Source: Verrucomicrobiales bacterium
GTDB lineage: Bacteria; Verrucomicrobiota; Verrucomicrobiia; Verrucomicrobiales; DEV007
Length of the DNA: 64,000 nucleotides
Assembly: GCA_029213065.1 (NCBI GenBank)
Contig: JARGPH010000005.1
Coordinates: 38,435 to 102,434, forward strand
Reading direction: 5' to 3'
The position numbers and the translations under genes were made by a program. Below the pieces are notes generated by a model. The model was given only the letters and a program-made list of their open reading frames with translations. It was not told the origin of the DNA and made no database searches. Positions 17,215 through 27,092 of the stretch are shown here, in pieces; positions within the stretch are counted from its first letter, which is position 1, and each line of letters begins with the position of its first letter.

Positions 17215-18275
17215 ATCGACGTGAGATCTACTACTGGAAGTGCGATCGGCCAGCTACCTTTCACGGGACTGATACGGCGCGCGAGAGTGCGGTATCGATC
17301 GAAGAACCGCTTTCTGAAGCGCTGAAGCATCATTTTGATACCGGTGCGGTTGTCCTCAGTCCGGGGAGCGGTCAGGGGAATCACCTCACCTGGCAGGCTG
17401 TGATTGACGGCGTTGCCATGTTTCTGCGGGTTGAGAATGGCCCCGAGCAGGACCACCATCTCGCGGTGGAATCGGCCATCCTCGACCGCATTCGCGAGAG
17501 TGGCGTCCGCACTCCGATCGTCCATGGGTGCGACGCTTCGAGGGAGCGGGTTCCGTTCGCTTGGCAGGCGCTGGAAATGATCAATGAGCCTGACTTAAAC
17601 CACTGGCAAAAGCAGAATTGTCTCAACGCGGAGGCGATTGCTTTTGAAATTGGCGTCGGAGTGGCGACATGGCAGAGTGTTCAGTTCCCGGGATACGGTG
17701 TGCCGGATGAAAATTTGCGTGGCTATCATGCCGCTTACCCCGGCTATTTTCATCTCAACCTCGAAAGGCATCTCGATTTTCTCGTCGAGAGACAGTTTCT
17801 CGACGTGGCGGAGAAGGGAGAGATCGTGGCTGTGATCAATGAGCATGCAGCGCTCCTGAATTTGAAAAGTGGCTGTCTCGTTCACAAGGATCTGGCCTTG
17901 TGGAATATCATGGGAACCCCGGAAAAGGTCACCGCGTTCATTGATCTGGACGACGCGATCAGCGGCGACCCCATGGATGACCTTTCACTGCTCGCCTGTT
18001 TTCATGACGCTGCGTTTCTCGCCCGTGCCTTCGCCGGCTACGAAACGGTGCGCCCACTTCCCGATGAGCATCGGCGTCGCTTCTGGTTGCACCTTTTGCG
18101 CAACATGATCGTTAAGGCAGTGATTCGCGTCGGTGCCGGATACTTCGATCGGGATGATCAATTCTTCCTGATCGGAAGTGGTGGCACCGGAGCAGATTTG
18201 AAAGCTGTGACGCGTCAGAAAATGGCTGTCGCTCTTAAAGGATTGCGCGAAGATCTGGAACTCTCACATTTATAG
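17211..18275 (+). CDS. Aminoglycoside-phosphotransferase-like kinase
   Basis: This 354-residue protein has an APH/choline-kinase fold. The catalytic loop is LVHKDLALWNIMG near residue 225 and the metal-binding motif is FIDLDDAISGDPMDDLSLL near residue 245. The N-lobe has GSGQGNHLTWQAVIDGVAMF and the helix Glu in AVESAILDRI. Such enzymes phosphorylate small molecules (sugars, amino alcohols or drugs); the substrate is not evident. It is translationally coupled to the BASS transporter (ATGA overlap) and lies four bases before an aldolase gene, which suggests phosphorylation of an imported metabolite rather than antibiotic resistance (inference). No signal peptide is present. Confidence 0.8.
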   Translation: MNRREIYYWKCDRPATFHGTDTARESAVSIEEPLSEALKHHFDTGAVVLSPGSGQGNHLTWQAVIDGVAMFLRVENGPEQDHHLAVESAILDRIRESGVRTPIVHGCDASRERVPFAWQALEMINEPDLNHWQKQNCLNAEAIAFEIGVGVATWQSVQFPGYGVPDENLRGYHAAYPGYFHLNLERHLDFLVERQFLDVAEKGEIVAVINEHAALLNLKSGCLVHKDLALWNIMGTPEKVTAFIDLDDAISGDPMDDLSLLACFHDAAFLARAFAGYETVRPLPDEHRRRFWLHLLRNMIVKAVIRVGAGYFDRDDQFFLIGSGGTGADLKAVTRQKMAVALKGLREDLELSHL

Positions 18276-18279
18276 AATT

Positions 18280-18978
18280 ATGAAACTCGGCACCTGGCTT
18301 TCTATCGGTTCACCTGTCATCGCGGAACTCGCCGCACAGTCCGGCTTCGACTGGCTCCTCCTCGATCTCGAACACGGGTGCGGAAATGAGGCTGACATTT
18401 TGCCTCAGCTTCAGGCGATTCGGGGGAACGATGCGAAGGGCGTGGTCCGTGTCGGGGCGCCGCATTCTGACCTGATTGCCCGCACTCTCGACTGGGGCGC
18501 GCATGGCATCATGGTTCCCCACGTCAATTCAGCGGATGAAGCGGAAAGCATCGTTAAGGCGACGCGCTATTCCCCACACGGGAGCCGCGGGTATTCACGG
18601 ACGGTTCGAGCGAACGGATACGGCTTGCGACCCATTGACGAAGTGCCCGCGCCGCTCGTGATGGCCCAGATTGAGACGATCGAAGGGGTTAATCGCGCCG
18701 CCGAAATTGCAGCCGTGGACGGCATCGATGTCCTCTTTATTGGCCCGTCGGACATGCGCTATGATCTTCAGCAACGCCCGGAGCTCGCTCCGGGTGGCTT
18801 TGATTTCTGTGTGGCACAGGTCGCCGGGGCCGCGAGTGCTGCAGGAAAGGAGACGGGGATTCTCGCGCGCGATCCGGGCGATGTTAAAAAGTTTCAGGAC
18901 CTCGGGTTCAAATACATCGCGGTCGATTCTGATCTTGCGATCCTCCGTAAAAGCTATCTCGCGACGACGGGGAAGTGA
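18280..18978 (+). CDS. HpcH/HpaI family aldolase
   Basis: This 232-residue class II aldolase begins MKLGTWLSIGSPVIAELAAQ and shows FDWLLLDLEHGC (metal-proximal region), VRVGAPHSDLIARTLDWGAH, GIMVPHVNSADEA, HGSRGYSRTVRAN, MAQIETIEGVNRA (metal-binding Glu) and DVLFIGPSDM (metal-binding Asp). The family splits 2-keto-3-deoxy acids into pyruvate or a related keto acid and an aldehyde. The usual length is about 250, so it is complete. It ends the BASS-kinase-aldolase operon, four bases after the kinase stop, and probably acts in catabolism of a sugar acid. The substrate is inferred only from context. Confidence 0.85.
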   Translation: MKLGTWLSIGSPVIAELAAQSGFDWLLLDLEHGCGNEADILPQLQAIRGNDAKGVVRVGAPHSDLIARTLDWGAHGIMVPHVNSADEAESIVKATRYSPHGSRGYSRTVRANGYGLRPIDEVPAPLVMAQIETIEGVNRAAEIAAVDGIDVLFIGPSDMRYDLQQRPELAPGGFDFCVAQVAGAASAAGKETGILARDPGDVKKFQDLGFKYIAVDSDLAILRKSYLATTGK

Positions 18979-19039
18979 TCCTGCGACGGCGTGTTGATTA
19001 AACTCTTGCAGGGACACATACGCCCGCCACGGTAAGGAG

Positions 19040-19399
19040 ATGATTACAGAATCCGACCTTCCCTACACCGAGCTTCCCAGTGGCCTGAAATATCGCGAAC
19101 TCGAAGCGGGTGATGGCTCCGTCAATCCCACTGCGAAGGATGTCGTCACGGTGCATTACACCGGTGTGCTCGAGGACGGAGAGCTTTTTGACAGCTCGGT
19201 GGAACGGGGCGAACCGGCTACATTTCCTTTGCGCAACGTCATCAAAGGCTGGACCGAGGGCGTTCAGCTAATGAGTCCCGGAGCGCGGTTTCAGTTTCTG
19301 ATTCCTCATGACCTCGCGTATGGCGAAGACGGATTTGGCGATGTCATCCCGCCACTCGAAACCCTCAAGTTTGAGATCGAGTTGCTGGAGATTCTGTAG
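19040..19399 (+). CDS. FKBP-type peptidyl-prolyl cis-trans isomerase
   Basis: This 119-residue single-domain FKBP has the hallmark segments VTVHYTGVLEDGELFDSS, VIKGWTEGVQLMSPGARFQF and IPHDLAYGEDGFGDVIPP followed by LKFEIELLEI. It catalyses proline isomerisation during folding. There is no signal peptide, so it is presumably cytoplasmic. A TAAGGAG run directly abuts the ATG, an unusually short Shine-Dalgarno spacing. It is convergent with the WD40-cytochrome gene, whose stop lies ten bases away. Confidence 0.92.
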   Translation: MITESDLPYTELPSGLKYRELEAGDGSVNPTAKDVVTVHYTGVLEDGELFDSSVERGEPATFPLRNVIKGWTEGVQLMSPGARFQFLIPHDLAYGEDGFGDVIPPLETLKFEIELLEIL

Positions 19400-19408
19400 T
19401 GGCGCTCT

Positions 19409-20830
19409 CTACTTTTCGATTACATCACGCTGGAACAGCACTTCGCCGGAGACGGTGCCGGTGATGACGCAGGACTGGTCGAAAGCCATCGCGGTGCTGA
19501 GGGGGAGGCCGCCTTCGACAGGAATTTTTTTCTCGAGTTTTCCGTCGGGGCTCCAGATCTGAACGGTCATGTCGCGTCCCGTCGTGGCGAGATAGCCTGC
19601 GGGCGAAAAGCGGGCTGCGAGGACCCCGTTGGGGATTTTTCCGTAGGTTCCTTTGGGGCGCTTCGGAGCGTGGATGTCGGATTTGTTGTAGGCGGGGAAT
19701 CCGTCGGAGACATCCCACCAGACTGCTTTGCCGTCTTCGGCGACGGAGGCGAGGATCTTGCTGTCAGGACGCCAGTCAACCGCGCGGATCGATTGCTTGT
19801 GCTCGAGGAGGCTCAGAACGATGCCGCCGCTCTCGGCATTCCAGAGATGGAGACCTCCGGCGCGGTCAGCGCTCGCGAGGGTTTTTCCATCGGGACTGAA
19901 AGCGAGTGAGGTGATCCAGTCGGTGTGTTTCTCGAGCTTGTACTGGAGGGCTCCATCCACGGTTGAATAGACTTTCACAACCTTGCCGCTTCCGCCGAGG
20001 GCGATGAGTTTCTGGTTGGGGCTGAGGTCGGCGGCAAGAACGGCGTCAACTTCGTCACCGACCGAGGTGAGTCTTTCTCCGCTCTTCACATCGTAGAGAA
20101 CCACTTTGCCAGACTCGACAGGACGTCCACCCGCGACCATCAGAACGGACCCGTCGCGGCTGAATCGAATCACGTTGGGAACTCCCTCGGGAAAGGGGAG
20201 TCGCCCTAACAAATCACCGGTTTCGGTATTGATCAGCTTAACCTGTTCCTGATCGGCCACGGCAACGAGGGGTGCCCAGGCGCTCGTGTCCATCGCCAGA
20301 ACCGGAAGGGGATTCTCGGTCCCAGGGCGTTCCAAATCCGGCCAGTTGTCCGGCATCGCAGGCGTTTCAGGGCGGTTGCCGTCAGCTGCTGCGGCTGGTT
20401 TGAAGGAGGTGTCCCGCTCTTTGAGCATGGAGAGACTTTCGCTCGATTCGCGGAGTCCGCTGTCGATCCACTGTTGAATCATTTCGATTTGTTCTTTCGG
20501 GATAGGCGGTTTGTTGGGCGGCATGCGTAAGTCCTCGTCGGGGTCGGTGATTGACTGGAAGAGGATGCTCTGACTCGACCGGCCCGCGATGAGGGTGTCA
20601 CCGCCGCTGCCGCCTTTGAGTGCGGCACCGTAGTTCTGAAGGTTGAGATCGGCTTTCTGTTTGTCGTCACCGTGACACTTCAGGCAATGCTGCCGGACGA
20701 TCGGTTTAATGTGCTCATCGTAGTTGATCGATTCGGCACGGATGGGGCTCCAAGGCGAGGCCACGGCGGCTGCGATGAGCCAAAGCGGGGGGAAAGAGAG
20801 CGGAGATTTCATTTTTCGGGACTGGATCAT
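19409..20830 (-). CDS. Exported WD40-repeat protein with N-terminal cytochrome c (PSCyt1-like) domain
   Basis: This protein of about 473 residues has a signal sequence (PPLWLIAAAVASPWSPIRAES) and then a PSCyt1-like domain with heme motif CLKCHG and LRMPPNKPPIPKEQIEMIQQ. After a linker come WD40 repeats such as TDWITSLAFSPDGKTLASAD, HKQSIRAVDWRPDSKILASV and GVLAARFSPAGYLATTGRD, forming a propeller. The start may be the GTG at 20833, the ATG at 20830 or the ATG at 20812. All fall just after the stop of the upstream DUF1549/1553 gene, so coupling is likely. It is the last gene of the sigma-factor-led unit. Cytochrome-WD40 fusions are typical of Planctomycetota and Verrucomicrobiota, but their function is unknown. 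Confidence 0.85.
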   Translation of the reverse strand: MIQSRKMKSPLSFPPLWLIAAAVASPWSPIRAESINYDEHIKPIVRQHCLKCHGDDKQKADLNLQNYGAALKGGSGGDTLIAGRSSQSILFQSITDPDEDLRMPPNKPPIPKEQIEMIQQWIDSGLRESSESLSMLKERDTSFKPAAAADGNRPETPAMPDNWPDLERPGTENPLPVLAMDTSAWAPLVAVADQEQVKLINTETGDLLGRLPFPEGVPNVIRFSRDGSVLMVAGGRPVESGKVVLYDVKSGERLTSVGDEVDAVLAADLSPNQKLIALGGSGKVVKVYSTVDGALQYKLEKHTDWITSLAFSPDGKTLASADRAGGLHLWNAESGGIVLSLLEHKQSIRAVDWRPDSKILASVAEDGKAVWWDVSDGFPAYNKSDIHAPKRPKGTYGKIPNGVLAARFSPAGYLATTGRDMTVQIWSPDGKLEKKIPVEGGLPLSTAMAFDQSCVITGTVSGEVLFQRDVIEK

Positions 20831-20834
20831 CACT

Positions 20835-23066
20835 CTACTGGTTGAAGGAAAATTCGGTTGAGTTCAGCAGGCTCCAGAAGATGTCCTCGTAGACATCGAT
20901 GTTTTTACTTTCTTCTCCGATCAGCTCGACGAGCCCTTCATTTTCAAAAGGCGTTGGTTTCCGGCTCAGGGTGAGAATGAAAAGCTCTTCGAGGGCTTCC
21001 GCCGGGCTGGCACTCTTTTCGACGAGTTTCTTCAACCGCCCGTTCGCGCTCAGTCGCGGTTGCACTGTGTCGCCGACGCTCATGTGAAGCGCCTGGGAAA
21101 GAGTGGGCTCCAGTTTTAACTCAGTCGAACTGACCGTGGCGCGGCTGGAGCGGCCGAAGGTTTCGAAGAAGGTGTCTCCAAAGTGGGGGCCGCTCGTGGC
21201 TCCGCCGGTCCGTGGGTAGTGTTCGATCGCTTTGATTCCCGAAGGAAACCCGCTGAAGTTGCGCTGCTGCCCCGTGATCGCGACGACGGAATCCATGATG
21301 ATCTCGGGGCGTAGACGTCTCATGTAGGCGCGGGAGAACTGACGGGTATCCATCTTGTTGGTTGCGTTAGGCTGACTGCTAAGCTGGTAAACCCGGGAAT
21401 TGCAAATTTCCCGAACGAGACTGCGAAGGTCAAACCCGGATGCGACGAGGTGTTCGGAAAGCGCATCGAGGAGCGGGCCGTTGACCGGAGGATTGCTGAC
21501 CCGCATGTCATCAACCGGCGTGACGACGCCTTTGCCCAACAATTGTGCCCAGATCCGGTTCGCGAGGTTGCGACTGAAATGTTCGTTCTCTCCGGAGGTG
21601 AGCCATTTCGCCAGTTCGCGTCGGGGATCTCCCTTGGTCGAGACCGGCTCGACTGCTCCGAGCGTTTTCGCGGGAACGGGGCGTTCGTCGAGGAGATGTT
21701 TGGCCGGGGCTGCTTTCGTATCGTAGTAGATTCTCTTTTCGCGAGACTCAACTCCCGGCTTGCGGGTCACCCCGGTGAAGAAACTGACAAAGCCATAATA
21801 GTCGTCCATCGTCCACCGATCAAAAGGATGGTTGTGACATTCGGCACATTGGATCTGGATGCCGAGGAAGACCTGCGAAAAGTCGGCTGCGAATCCTTTC
21901 GGGTTCAGTTTCGGTTCATGACTGAGCATCGTGTAGAGATTGACAGGGCCGTTCTGGATGTTGCTCCCCGAGGCGACAACCATATCGGCGACGAATTCGT
22001 TGAGGGGGCGGCCGTCACGGAACTGTTTGCGAATCCATTCCTGATAGGTGTCGGCGGCTTTGATGTAGGTTCCCACCGGAGCGTAGTTGCCACCGACGAT
22101 GCGCAGCTGCTCACTCCAAATCGCGGTCCAGAGATCGGCGAAGGAATCGTGGCCTAACAGTTCTTCAATTTTGGCCTCCCGTTTCTTCGGGGATGGATCG
22201 GCGATGAAGGCGTGATACTCATCCGGAGTGGGAGGGCGTGCCGCGAGATCGAGTGTGATCCGGCGGAGAAATGTCTCGTCATCGCACAATTCAGACGGGT
22301 TGATTCTCAGTTTCTCAAGCCGGTCAAAGACGATCTCGTCGATGTAGTTGTCGGCCGGAGGATTGGACCAGGTGAAGTCTTCGGCAGGGGGCAGGACGAT
22401 GACTTCAGCACCGATCGTGAAGCGGTTGAACCGCGCGAAGACATGGCTGTCACCGTTTCCTGACGGAGCAATTCTGCCGTCTTCATCGATTTCGATGACA
22501 CTCGCGTTGTTGCTGTGAAAGCGAGCCAGAGAAGTGACATCCCGCTTTGAACCATCGTCATAGAGCGCGGTTACTTTCAGTTGGCCTTCTGTTGTTTTGT
22601 CTTCGAAGACAAAGCGTTCCGGGGAAAGCTCAAGTCCCACCGGTTCGGGGATGTCGGACTCATCATCGGGCGCTCCCGCTGCAATCCAATCGCGGATTTC
22701 GTCATAGAATTCACTGTCCCGGGTGAAAAGTTCCCCTCCGGTGTGAGGCACTTCCCCGGTGGCCTTTTTGAGAAGGAGGCTTTGATCGGGCGCGGCAGGG
22801 TTGAGACGTCGCCCCGGCATTTCGTTGACGATTCGGTAGTAGTCGCCTTTGGGATCGTAGCCGAAGAGCGAAAGCATGAAGCCGTCTTTTCCTTTCGCCG
22901 CGCCATGACAGGTTCCGGTATTGCAGCCTGCCCTAAACAGAATCGGCATGATGTCTCTGCGGAAGCCCGGTGTTTCCCCGGCTCCAATTGAGTGGCTGCT
23001 GAGCAGAATCGCGAAGGCTGCGATAGCCTGCACAAGCCGGAGCGACAGGGCGGTAGTTCGTTTCAT
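20835..23066 (-). CDS. DUF1549/DUF1553 exported cytochrome-like protein with bacterial Ig-like domain
   Basis: With the ATG at 23066 the protein has 743 residues and a signal peptide (MKRTTALSLRLVQAIAAFAI, cleavage near SIGAGE). The frame extends upstream to 23195, but that part overlaps the preceding gene; an ATG at 23108 is possible. The N-terminal domain has the family-typical GCNTGTCHGAAKGKDGF. An Ig-like (Big_2-type) segment follows (KVTALYDDGSKRDVTSLARF). DUF1549 shows YIDEIVFDRLEKLRINPS and a CAECHNHPFDRWTMDDYYGF heme-type motif. DUF1553 shows DPRRELAKWLTSGENEHFSR and RNLANRIWAQLLGKG. It is the usual partner of DUF1501 proteins, which is encoded two genes upstream. Confidence 0.88.
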   Translation of the reverse strand: MKRTTALSLRLVQAIAAFAILLSSHSIGAGETPGFRRDIMPILFRAGCNTGTCHGAAKGKDGFMLSLFGYDPKGDYYRIVNEMPGRRLNPAAPDQSLLLKKATGEVPHTGGELFTRDSEFYDEIRDWIAAGAPDDESDIPEPVGLELSPERFVFEDKTTEGQLKVTALYDDGSKRDVTSLARFHSNNASVIEIDEDGRIAPSGNGDSHVFARFNRFTIGAEVIVLPPAEDFTWSNPPADNYIDEIVFDRLEKLRINPSELCDDETFLRRITLDLAARPPTPDEYHAFIADPSPKKREAKIEELLGHDSFADLWTAIWSEQLRIVGGNYAPVGTYIKAADTYQEWIRKQFRDGRPLNEFVADMVVASGSNIQNGPVNLYTMLSHEPKLNPKGFAADFSQVFLGIQIQCAECHNHPFDRWTMDDYYGFVSFFTGVTRKPGVESREKRIYYDTKAAPAKHLLDERPVPAKTLGAVEPVSTKGDPRRELAKWLTSGENEHFSRNLANRIWAQLLGKGVVTPVDDMRVSNPPVNGPLLDALSEHLVASGFDLRSLVREICNSRVYQLSSQPNATNKMDTRQFSRAYMRRLRPEIIMDSVVAITGQQRNFSGFPSGIKAIEHYPRTGGATSGPHFGDTFFETFGRSSRATVSSTELKLEPTLSQALHMSVGDTVQPRLSANGRLKKLVEKSASPAEALEELFILTLSRKPTPFENEGLVELIGEESKNIDVYEDIFWSLLNSTEFSFNQ

Positions 23067-23112
23067 GGAAAGGGACGTTGTCGAGTGAAGTGTCTTAAAT
23101 GGTTCCATCGTT

Positions 23113-25566
23113 CTATAGCGCGGGGTCAATTCGCAGGATTCCTTTTCCGGCACGTTGCGTGACCTTCTGGCCTGCGACGGTGAGTGTGATCTCACAACTC
23201 AGGTCGGTCGCCTGACCGAGGAGTGCTTCATCCGTCGCGACAAGTGGAAAGGAAATCTCCTTTGCCTCCGCGTCGATCAAGGGAAGTTCCCCCTCGAGTT
23301 TGATGCCTTTCGGCAAGCCGAGCAGATCGATCTTCGCTTTCCCTTCGAAGGGTGTCAGTTGTTCCACTTTCCAGTGATACGATTTCGTTTCCCCGCGTCG
23401 AATGCTCGAGGGACTGGTTGAAAGTTTCATGTAGGGTTCCGCGATGGTGAGGTCGACGATTTCAGTCGAGGCGAGCCGGTCGCCTGCTCCCATTGTCCTC
23501 GGAATTTCATCAACAAGAGAGCGTCCCATGACAGCGAGTTGCAGCTTACCAAGCGGCGCCCCTGAAGCGCAGGAGAGACGAAGCATGCTTGTTGTTTCCC
23601 CTTCGGGGATAGTCGTGGGAGGTTGCGGGCTGATCCAGCCGTCGGCATAACGGACCCAGTATTCGACCGGACCGGTAAAGCCTTCACGTCGTGAAATCGT
23701 GACAGGGATCGCGAGTTCGCCACCCCGCACGAGCGCTGCGGAGGGCGCTTCGATTTCGATGGAGAAGGGAGCAGGTTCCGTGACGCCGAGAGCGAAGCGA
23801 TCGACCTGCACAAAATGAAGTGCGTCGCCTCCTGACCGATTGATAAATGGAATGTTTACCTGAGACCGGTTCTCGACCGTGACTGCCGGATCGAGTGGTT
23901 CTGCAGCAAGTGAGATCAGGGCACCTCCGGGGTTCGCAGTGGAATCAGCAACAAACTGAACCGGCCAGATAGTGCGCCCGGGGCGATCATTGCCGGAACC
24001 AAGCGTCTGCGGAACCAGGGTGACACCGTGAGGAAGCCCGTGTGCGACCAGTTTGAATTCCGTATCGAGAGATTTCCACTGACCTTTGGGAAAGGTGACA
24101 TTGATAGTGTGCCGGCCTCCCTGAGGAATGATGATGGCGGTGTCTCTCGTGTTTTCGGCCCAGTCGAAACTCTTGCTCGCGAGGACTGATTGGAAAACGG
24201 TGCGCGGCGGCTCGATTTCAACCCGGTATACACCGGTGGGGCCTCCGGCTCCGCTGCTGTCTGAAATTTCGATGCGGTATTCCCCGTCTTTTTCCGGTGT
24301 CCAGATCACTGAGGGATCGAGGATGCATCGTCGACCGCCCTTGCCGCGATAGGAAGTTCCGAAGATGTCACGGTCGGGGAGCGTCGCATCGTCGGATTCA
24401 AGTTCCACCGAGTCATCCGGTGCGATGATTTTCAGAAAGGGGTCGATCGGTGAGCCGAGATCAGACGCGAAAACGCGGACGTGAAGGGGCTCGCCCGCTT
24501 TGACGGTGACGCGAAAGGTGTCGGTGTCATCGTGGCTTGCGAGGATCCCGTTGAGTGCCACGGGGAGTTGTTCGACGATCGTTTCCGTCTCGTTCTCGTT
24601 CTCTTCGAGGTTCGGGTAGCGACTGGAGCGGAGTCGAATCGGGGATGCCGCGCCTCCGAAGTATTCGAATTCCTCTTTGTCGTTGGGCAATGTCAGGGTT
24701 TTCTCATAGTCGCCCGAGGCGGAACCGATCATGCGGAAGTGTTGCTCTTTTCCGGCCTCGCCTCCCGGAGGAAAGGCGACGAGGGGACGCCGGTTCTTTG
24801 CAATGTGGATCGCATAGGTGGTTTTGGTGATCTGGGCAACGGAGCGTTCTGCGACGACGAATACGTCGCCGTCTTTCTCCATCACCGCGGAGAGAACCGG
24901 GTCCTGTGTGTGAAATGAATTGTCGTCATTGGAAGCGAGTTCTTTCCCATCGCTGTCGAGGAGCCTGGTCGCGAGGTCGTAGGTGGAATCGCCGTAGCTG
25001 GCGTCACTGATCCTGACCGAGTCGAGCTCCACGGAAATCTCTTCACCGGCTTTCACGGGGACCCGGTAGAAGTCCGCCATGTCGTGCCCCAACGCTGCAT
25101 TAATCGTCACGTTGGCAATCACCGGCATCGCCGTTTCCGCGGTGTCTTTTCGCTCAGGTGTTTCCTCGATTGTTTTGAAGGGGGAGACGTGAAAAGAGGC
25201 GATGTGGGTCAGCTGCGTTGCGGTGAGGAGGCGGAAGGGATACTGCCCGGGGGGACAGTCGGGGGCGATCTCGAACTTGCAGACAATCGCGGAGTCATAG
25301 TAGGCACCGTGAGCGAAGGTTCGTCGTTTCGGCTGTTCCGGAGCGATCTTGAAATCAAAGGCTTTGATCCCGGGTTTGAAGAAAATAATCTCGCGCGGGT
25401 CTTCGAGGGCGACGCCGCGGATTTCCACTTCGACGGTGGTGCCTTGTTGTCCGAAGCGCGGCATAACCCGCTCGATGTTTTTGACTCCGGCGATTCCGCT
25501 GGAGGTGATTAACAGCAGGAAGGCGGCTGCGGCTGAAATACTCAGTCGACGTTGAAAAGTCTTCAT
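23113..25566 (-). CDS. Secreted protein with IPT/TIG-like and pre-peptidase C-terminal (PPC)-like domains
   Basis: This 817-residue exported protein has signal peptide LSISAAAAFLLLITSSGIAG. Its N-terminus (VMPRFGQQGTTVEVEIRG) resembles an IPT/TIG domain. Two PPC-like jelly-roll domains follow: one with GHDMADFYRVPVKAGEEISV and DSDGKELASNDDNSFHTQDP, the other with SHDDTDTFRVTVKAGEPLHV and APDDSVELESDD. The C-terminal third is rich in beta-strands. It has no recognisable catalytic motif and is probably a cell-surface or periplasmic binding or scaffold protein. It sits between the DUF1501 and DUF1549/1553 genes, a conserved arrangement in these phyla as far as I know. Confidence 0.8.
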   Translation of the reverse strand: MKTFQRRLSISAAAAFLLLITSSGIAGVKNIERVMPRFGQQGTTVEVEIRGVALEDPREIIFFKPGIKAFDFKIAPEQPKRRTFAHGAYYDSAIVCKFEIAPDCPPGQYPFRLLTATQLTHIASFHVSPFKTIEETPERKDTAETAMPVIANVTINAALGHDMADFYRVPVKAGEEISVELDSVRISDASYGDSTYDLATRLLDSDGKELASNDDNSFHTQDPVLSAVMEKDGDVFVVAERSVAQITKTTYAIHIAKNRRPLVAFPPGGEAGKEQHFRMIGSASGDYEKTLTLPNDKEEFEYFGGAASPIRLRSSRYPNLEENENETETIVEQLPVALNGILASHDDTDTFRVTVKAGEPLHVRVFASDLGSPIDPFLKIIAPDDSVELESDDATLPDRDIFGTSYRGKGGRRCILDPSVIWTPEKDGEYRIEISDSSGAGGPTGVYRVEIEPPRTVFQSVLASKSFDWAENTRDTAIIIPQGGRHTINVTFPKGQWKSLDTEFKLVAHGLPHGVTLVPQTLGSGNDRPGRTIWPVQFVADSTANPGGALISLAAEPLDPAVTVENRSQVNIPFINRSGGDALHFVQVDRFALGVTEPAPFSIEIEAPSAALVRGGELAIPVTISRREGFTGPVEYWVRYADGWISPQPPTTIPEGETTSMLRLSCASGAPLGKLQLAVMGRSLVDEIPRTMGAGDRLASTEIVDLTIAEPYMKLSTSPSSIRRGETKSYHWKVEQLTPFEGKAKIDLLGLPKGIKLEGELPLIDAEAKEISFPLVATDEALLGQATDLSCEITLTVAGQKVTQRAGKGILRIDPAL

Positions 25567-25610
25567 GAAATGAAAGGGGGGGCAGAAAAGGGATCGCCGG
25601 ATAAGCGGGA

Positions 25611-27008
25611 TTATCCAATGAGGCCGTCGATCAGTTTTCCCCCTTGAATGATTTCAATGGGACGGGTCCCGAAAGCGAGGAGCTCTTTGTTCGCGTCGAT
25701 TCCGAGTTGATGATAGATCGTGAAGAGAAGGTCCTCCAGTGGTACCGCGTCCCTGGCCGGCTCGCCGCCGGTCGCATCGCTTTTCCCGTAAAATTGACCG
25801 CGGGTGAAACCGCCTCCGGCAATGAGGTTGGAGTAACATCTCGCATGGTGATCCCGGCCACCATCGCGATTGATCTTCGGGGTGCGTCCGAACTCGCTGG
25901 TGACCCAGAAGATGGTCGAGTCGAGCAATCCCCGTTGATCGAGATCGGTCACCATCCCTGCGATGGCTGCGTCGAGCGCGGGCATCTGATCGAGAGAGTT
26001 TTCCTTCACATCAATGTGACAATCCCAGTTGCCGTAGTTGACGGTGACAAAGCGAACCCCCGACTCGACGAGTTGTCTTGCGACGATGAGTCGTTCCGCA
26101 AGGCCTTTGGGGTGGAACTTTCGATCGGGCCCTTTCAGCCCGACGACATCACTGCCGTAAAGTGCTTTCGTTTCATCGGAAACACCATCCAAAGAAAAAG
26201 CGGCCTGCGCCGAGGACGACGTCAGCAGTGAGTAGGCCTGTTTGTAGAGGTCATCCATCGTCTCGAGCATGTCCGGATTGGTTTCGAGGCGCCGGACCCG
26301 TTCCTCGATGATCTGACGCGCGGTTTGGCGGCGGTCAAAGTGATCCATCGAAACATGATCCGGAATCGAGAAATCGCGCACCTGATAACTTCTTCCCCCG
26401 GGATCGGAGCCAATTTCGAAGGGACCATGAGTGCTGCTGAGAAAACCGGTGCTGCCGGAAAAGCCGTTCTTTTTCGGAATCGCGACGTAAGGCGGCATTT
26501 CGGTGCGCTGCCCGAGTTCGTGGGAGACGATCGAGCCCATCTGCGGGTAGTCGATCACCGCAGTGGGAGTGTAGCCCGTGAAAAGATGGTAGGTCGCCTG
26601 GCCATGATCGGGGATTTTTCCAACCATGCTTTGTATGACCGTTAGTTTGTCCGCGACTTTGGCGGTTCTCGGAAAATTATCGCTCAGGTAGTCGCCCGTG
26701 GAGGTTTTGGTGACGCCGAACTGTCCGCGAATTTCGACGGGGGCTTCCGGTTTGGGATCAAAGGATTCCTGCTGTTGAAATCCGCCGCCGAGATGGAGCT
26801 GGATGACGCTGAGTGCTTTCGCTTCCTTTTTGACGCCGCTTTCCTGTGAGAATGCTTCCGTGTCCGCGGCCTGAAGCTTGAAAAAATCTCCCATCGAGAG
26901 GCCCAGTGCGCTGAGTGAACCCGCCTTGATGATTCCCCTTCGCGATAGCTCTCTGTATCCGCTGCAGCCGGAATGACTGGTCGGGCGATTCGTTGATTTT
27001 CTTTTCAT
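25611..27008 (-). CDS. DUF1501 family exported protein
   Basis: With the ATG at 27008 the protein has 465 residues; an in-frame ATG at 27035 adds nine. The N-terminus carries a twin-arginine-type signal ([20 protein letters not shown]). Family features are [37 protein letters not shown]-like text (here [17 protein letters not shown]), [20 protein letters not shown] and the C-terminal [20 protein letters not shown] with [20 protein letters not shown]1501 belongs to the alkaline-phosphatase/sulfatase-like superfamily, although its activity is not established. It is the third gene of the sigma-led unit. Confidence 0.9.
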   Translation of the reverse strand: MKRKSTNRPTSHSGCSGYRELSRRGIIKAGSLSALGLSMGDFFKLQAADTEAFSQESGVKKEAKALSVIQLHLGGGFQQQESFDPKPEAPVEIRGQFGVTKTSTGDYLSDNFPRTAKVADKLTVIQSMVGKIPDHGQATYHLFTGYTPTAVIDYPQMGSIVSHELGQRTEMPPYVAIPKKNGFSGSTGFLSSTHGPFEIGSDPGGRSYQVRDFSIPDHVSMDHFDRRQTARQIIEERVRRLETNPDMLETMDDLYKQAYSLLTSSSAQAAFSLDGVSDETKALYGSDVVGLKGPDRKFHPKGLAERLIVARQLVESGVRFVTVNYGNWDCHIDVKENSLDQMPALDAAIAGMVTDLDQRGLLDSTIFWVTSEFGRTPKINRDGGRDHHARCYSNLIAGGGFTRGQFYGKSDATGGEPARDAVPLEDLLFTIYHQLGIDANKELLAFGTRPIEIIQGGKLIDGLIG

Positions 27009-27092
27009 CGGTAAATGTTTGAAAGAGGGGTTCACTTGAGGACTCCGTGTCAGAAATAATACTGACGTAAAAAGGATGGCGCGATTCCGGTT

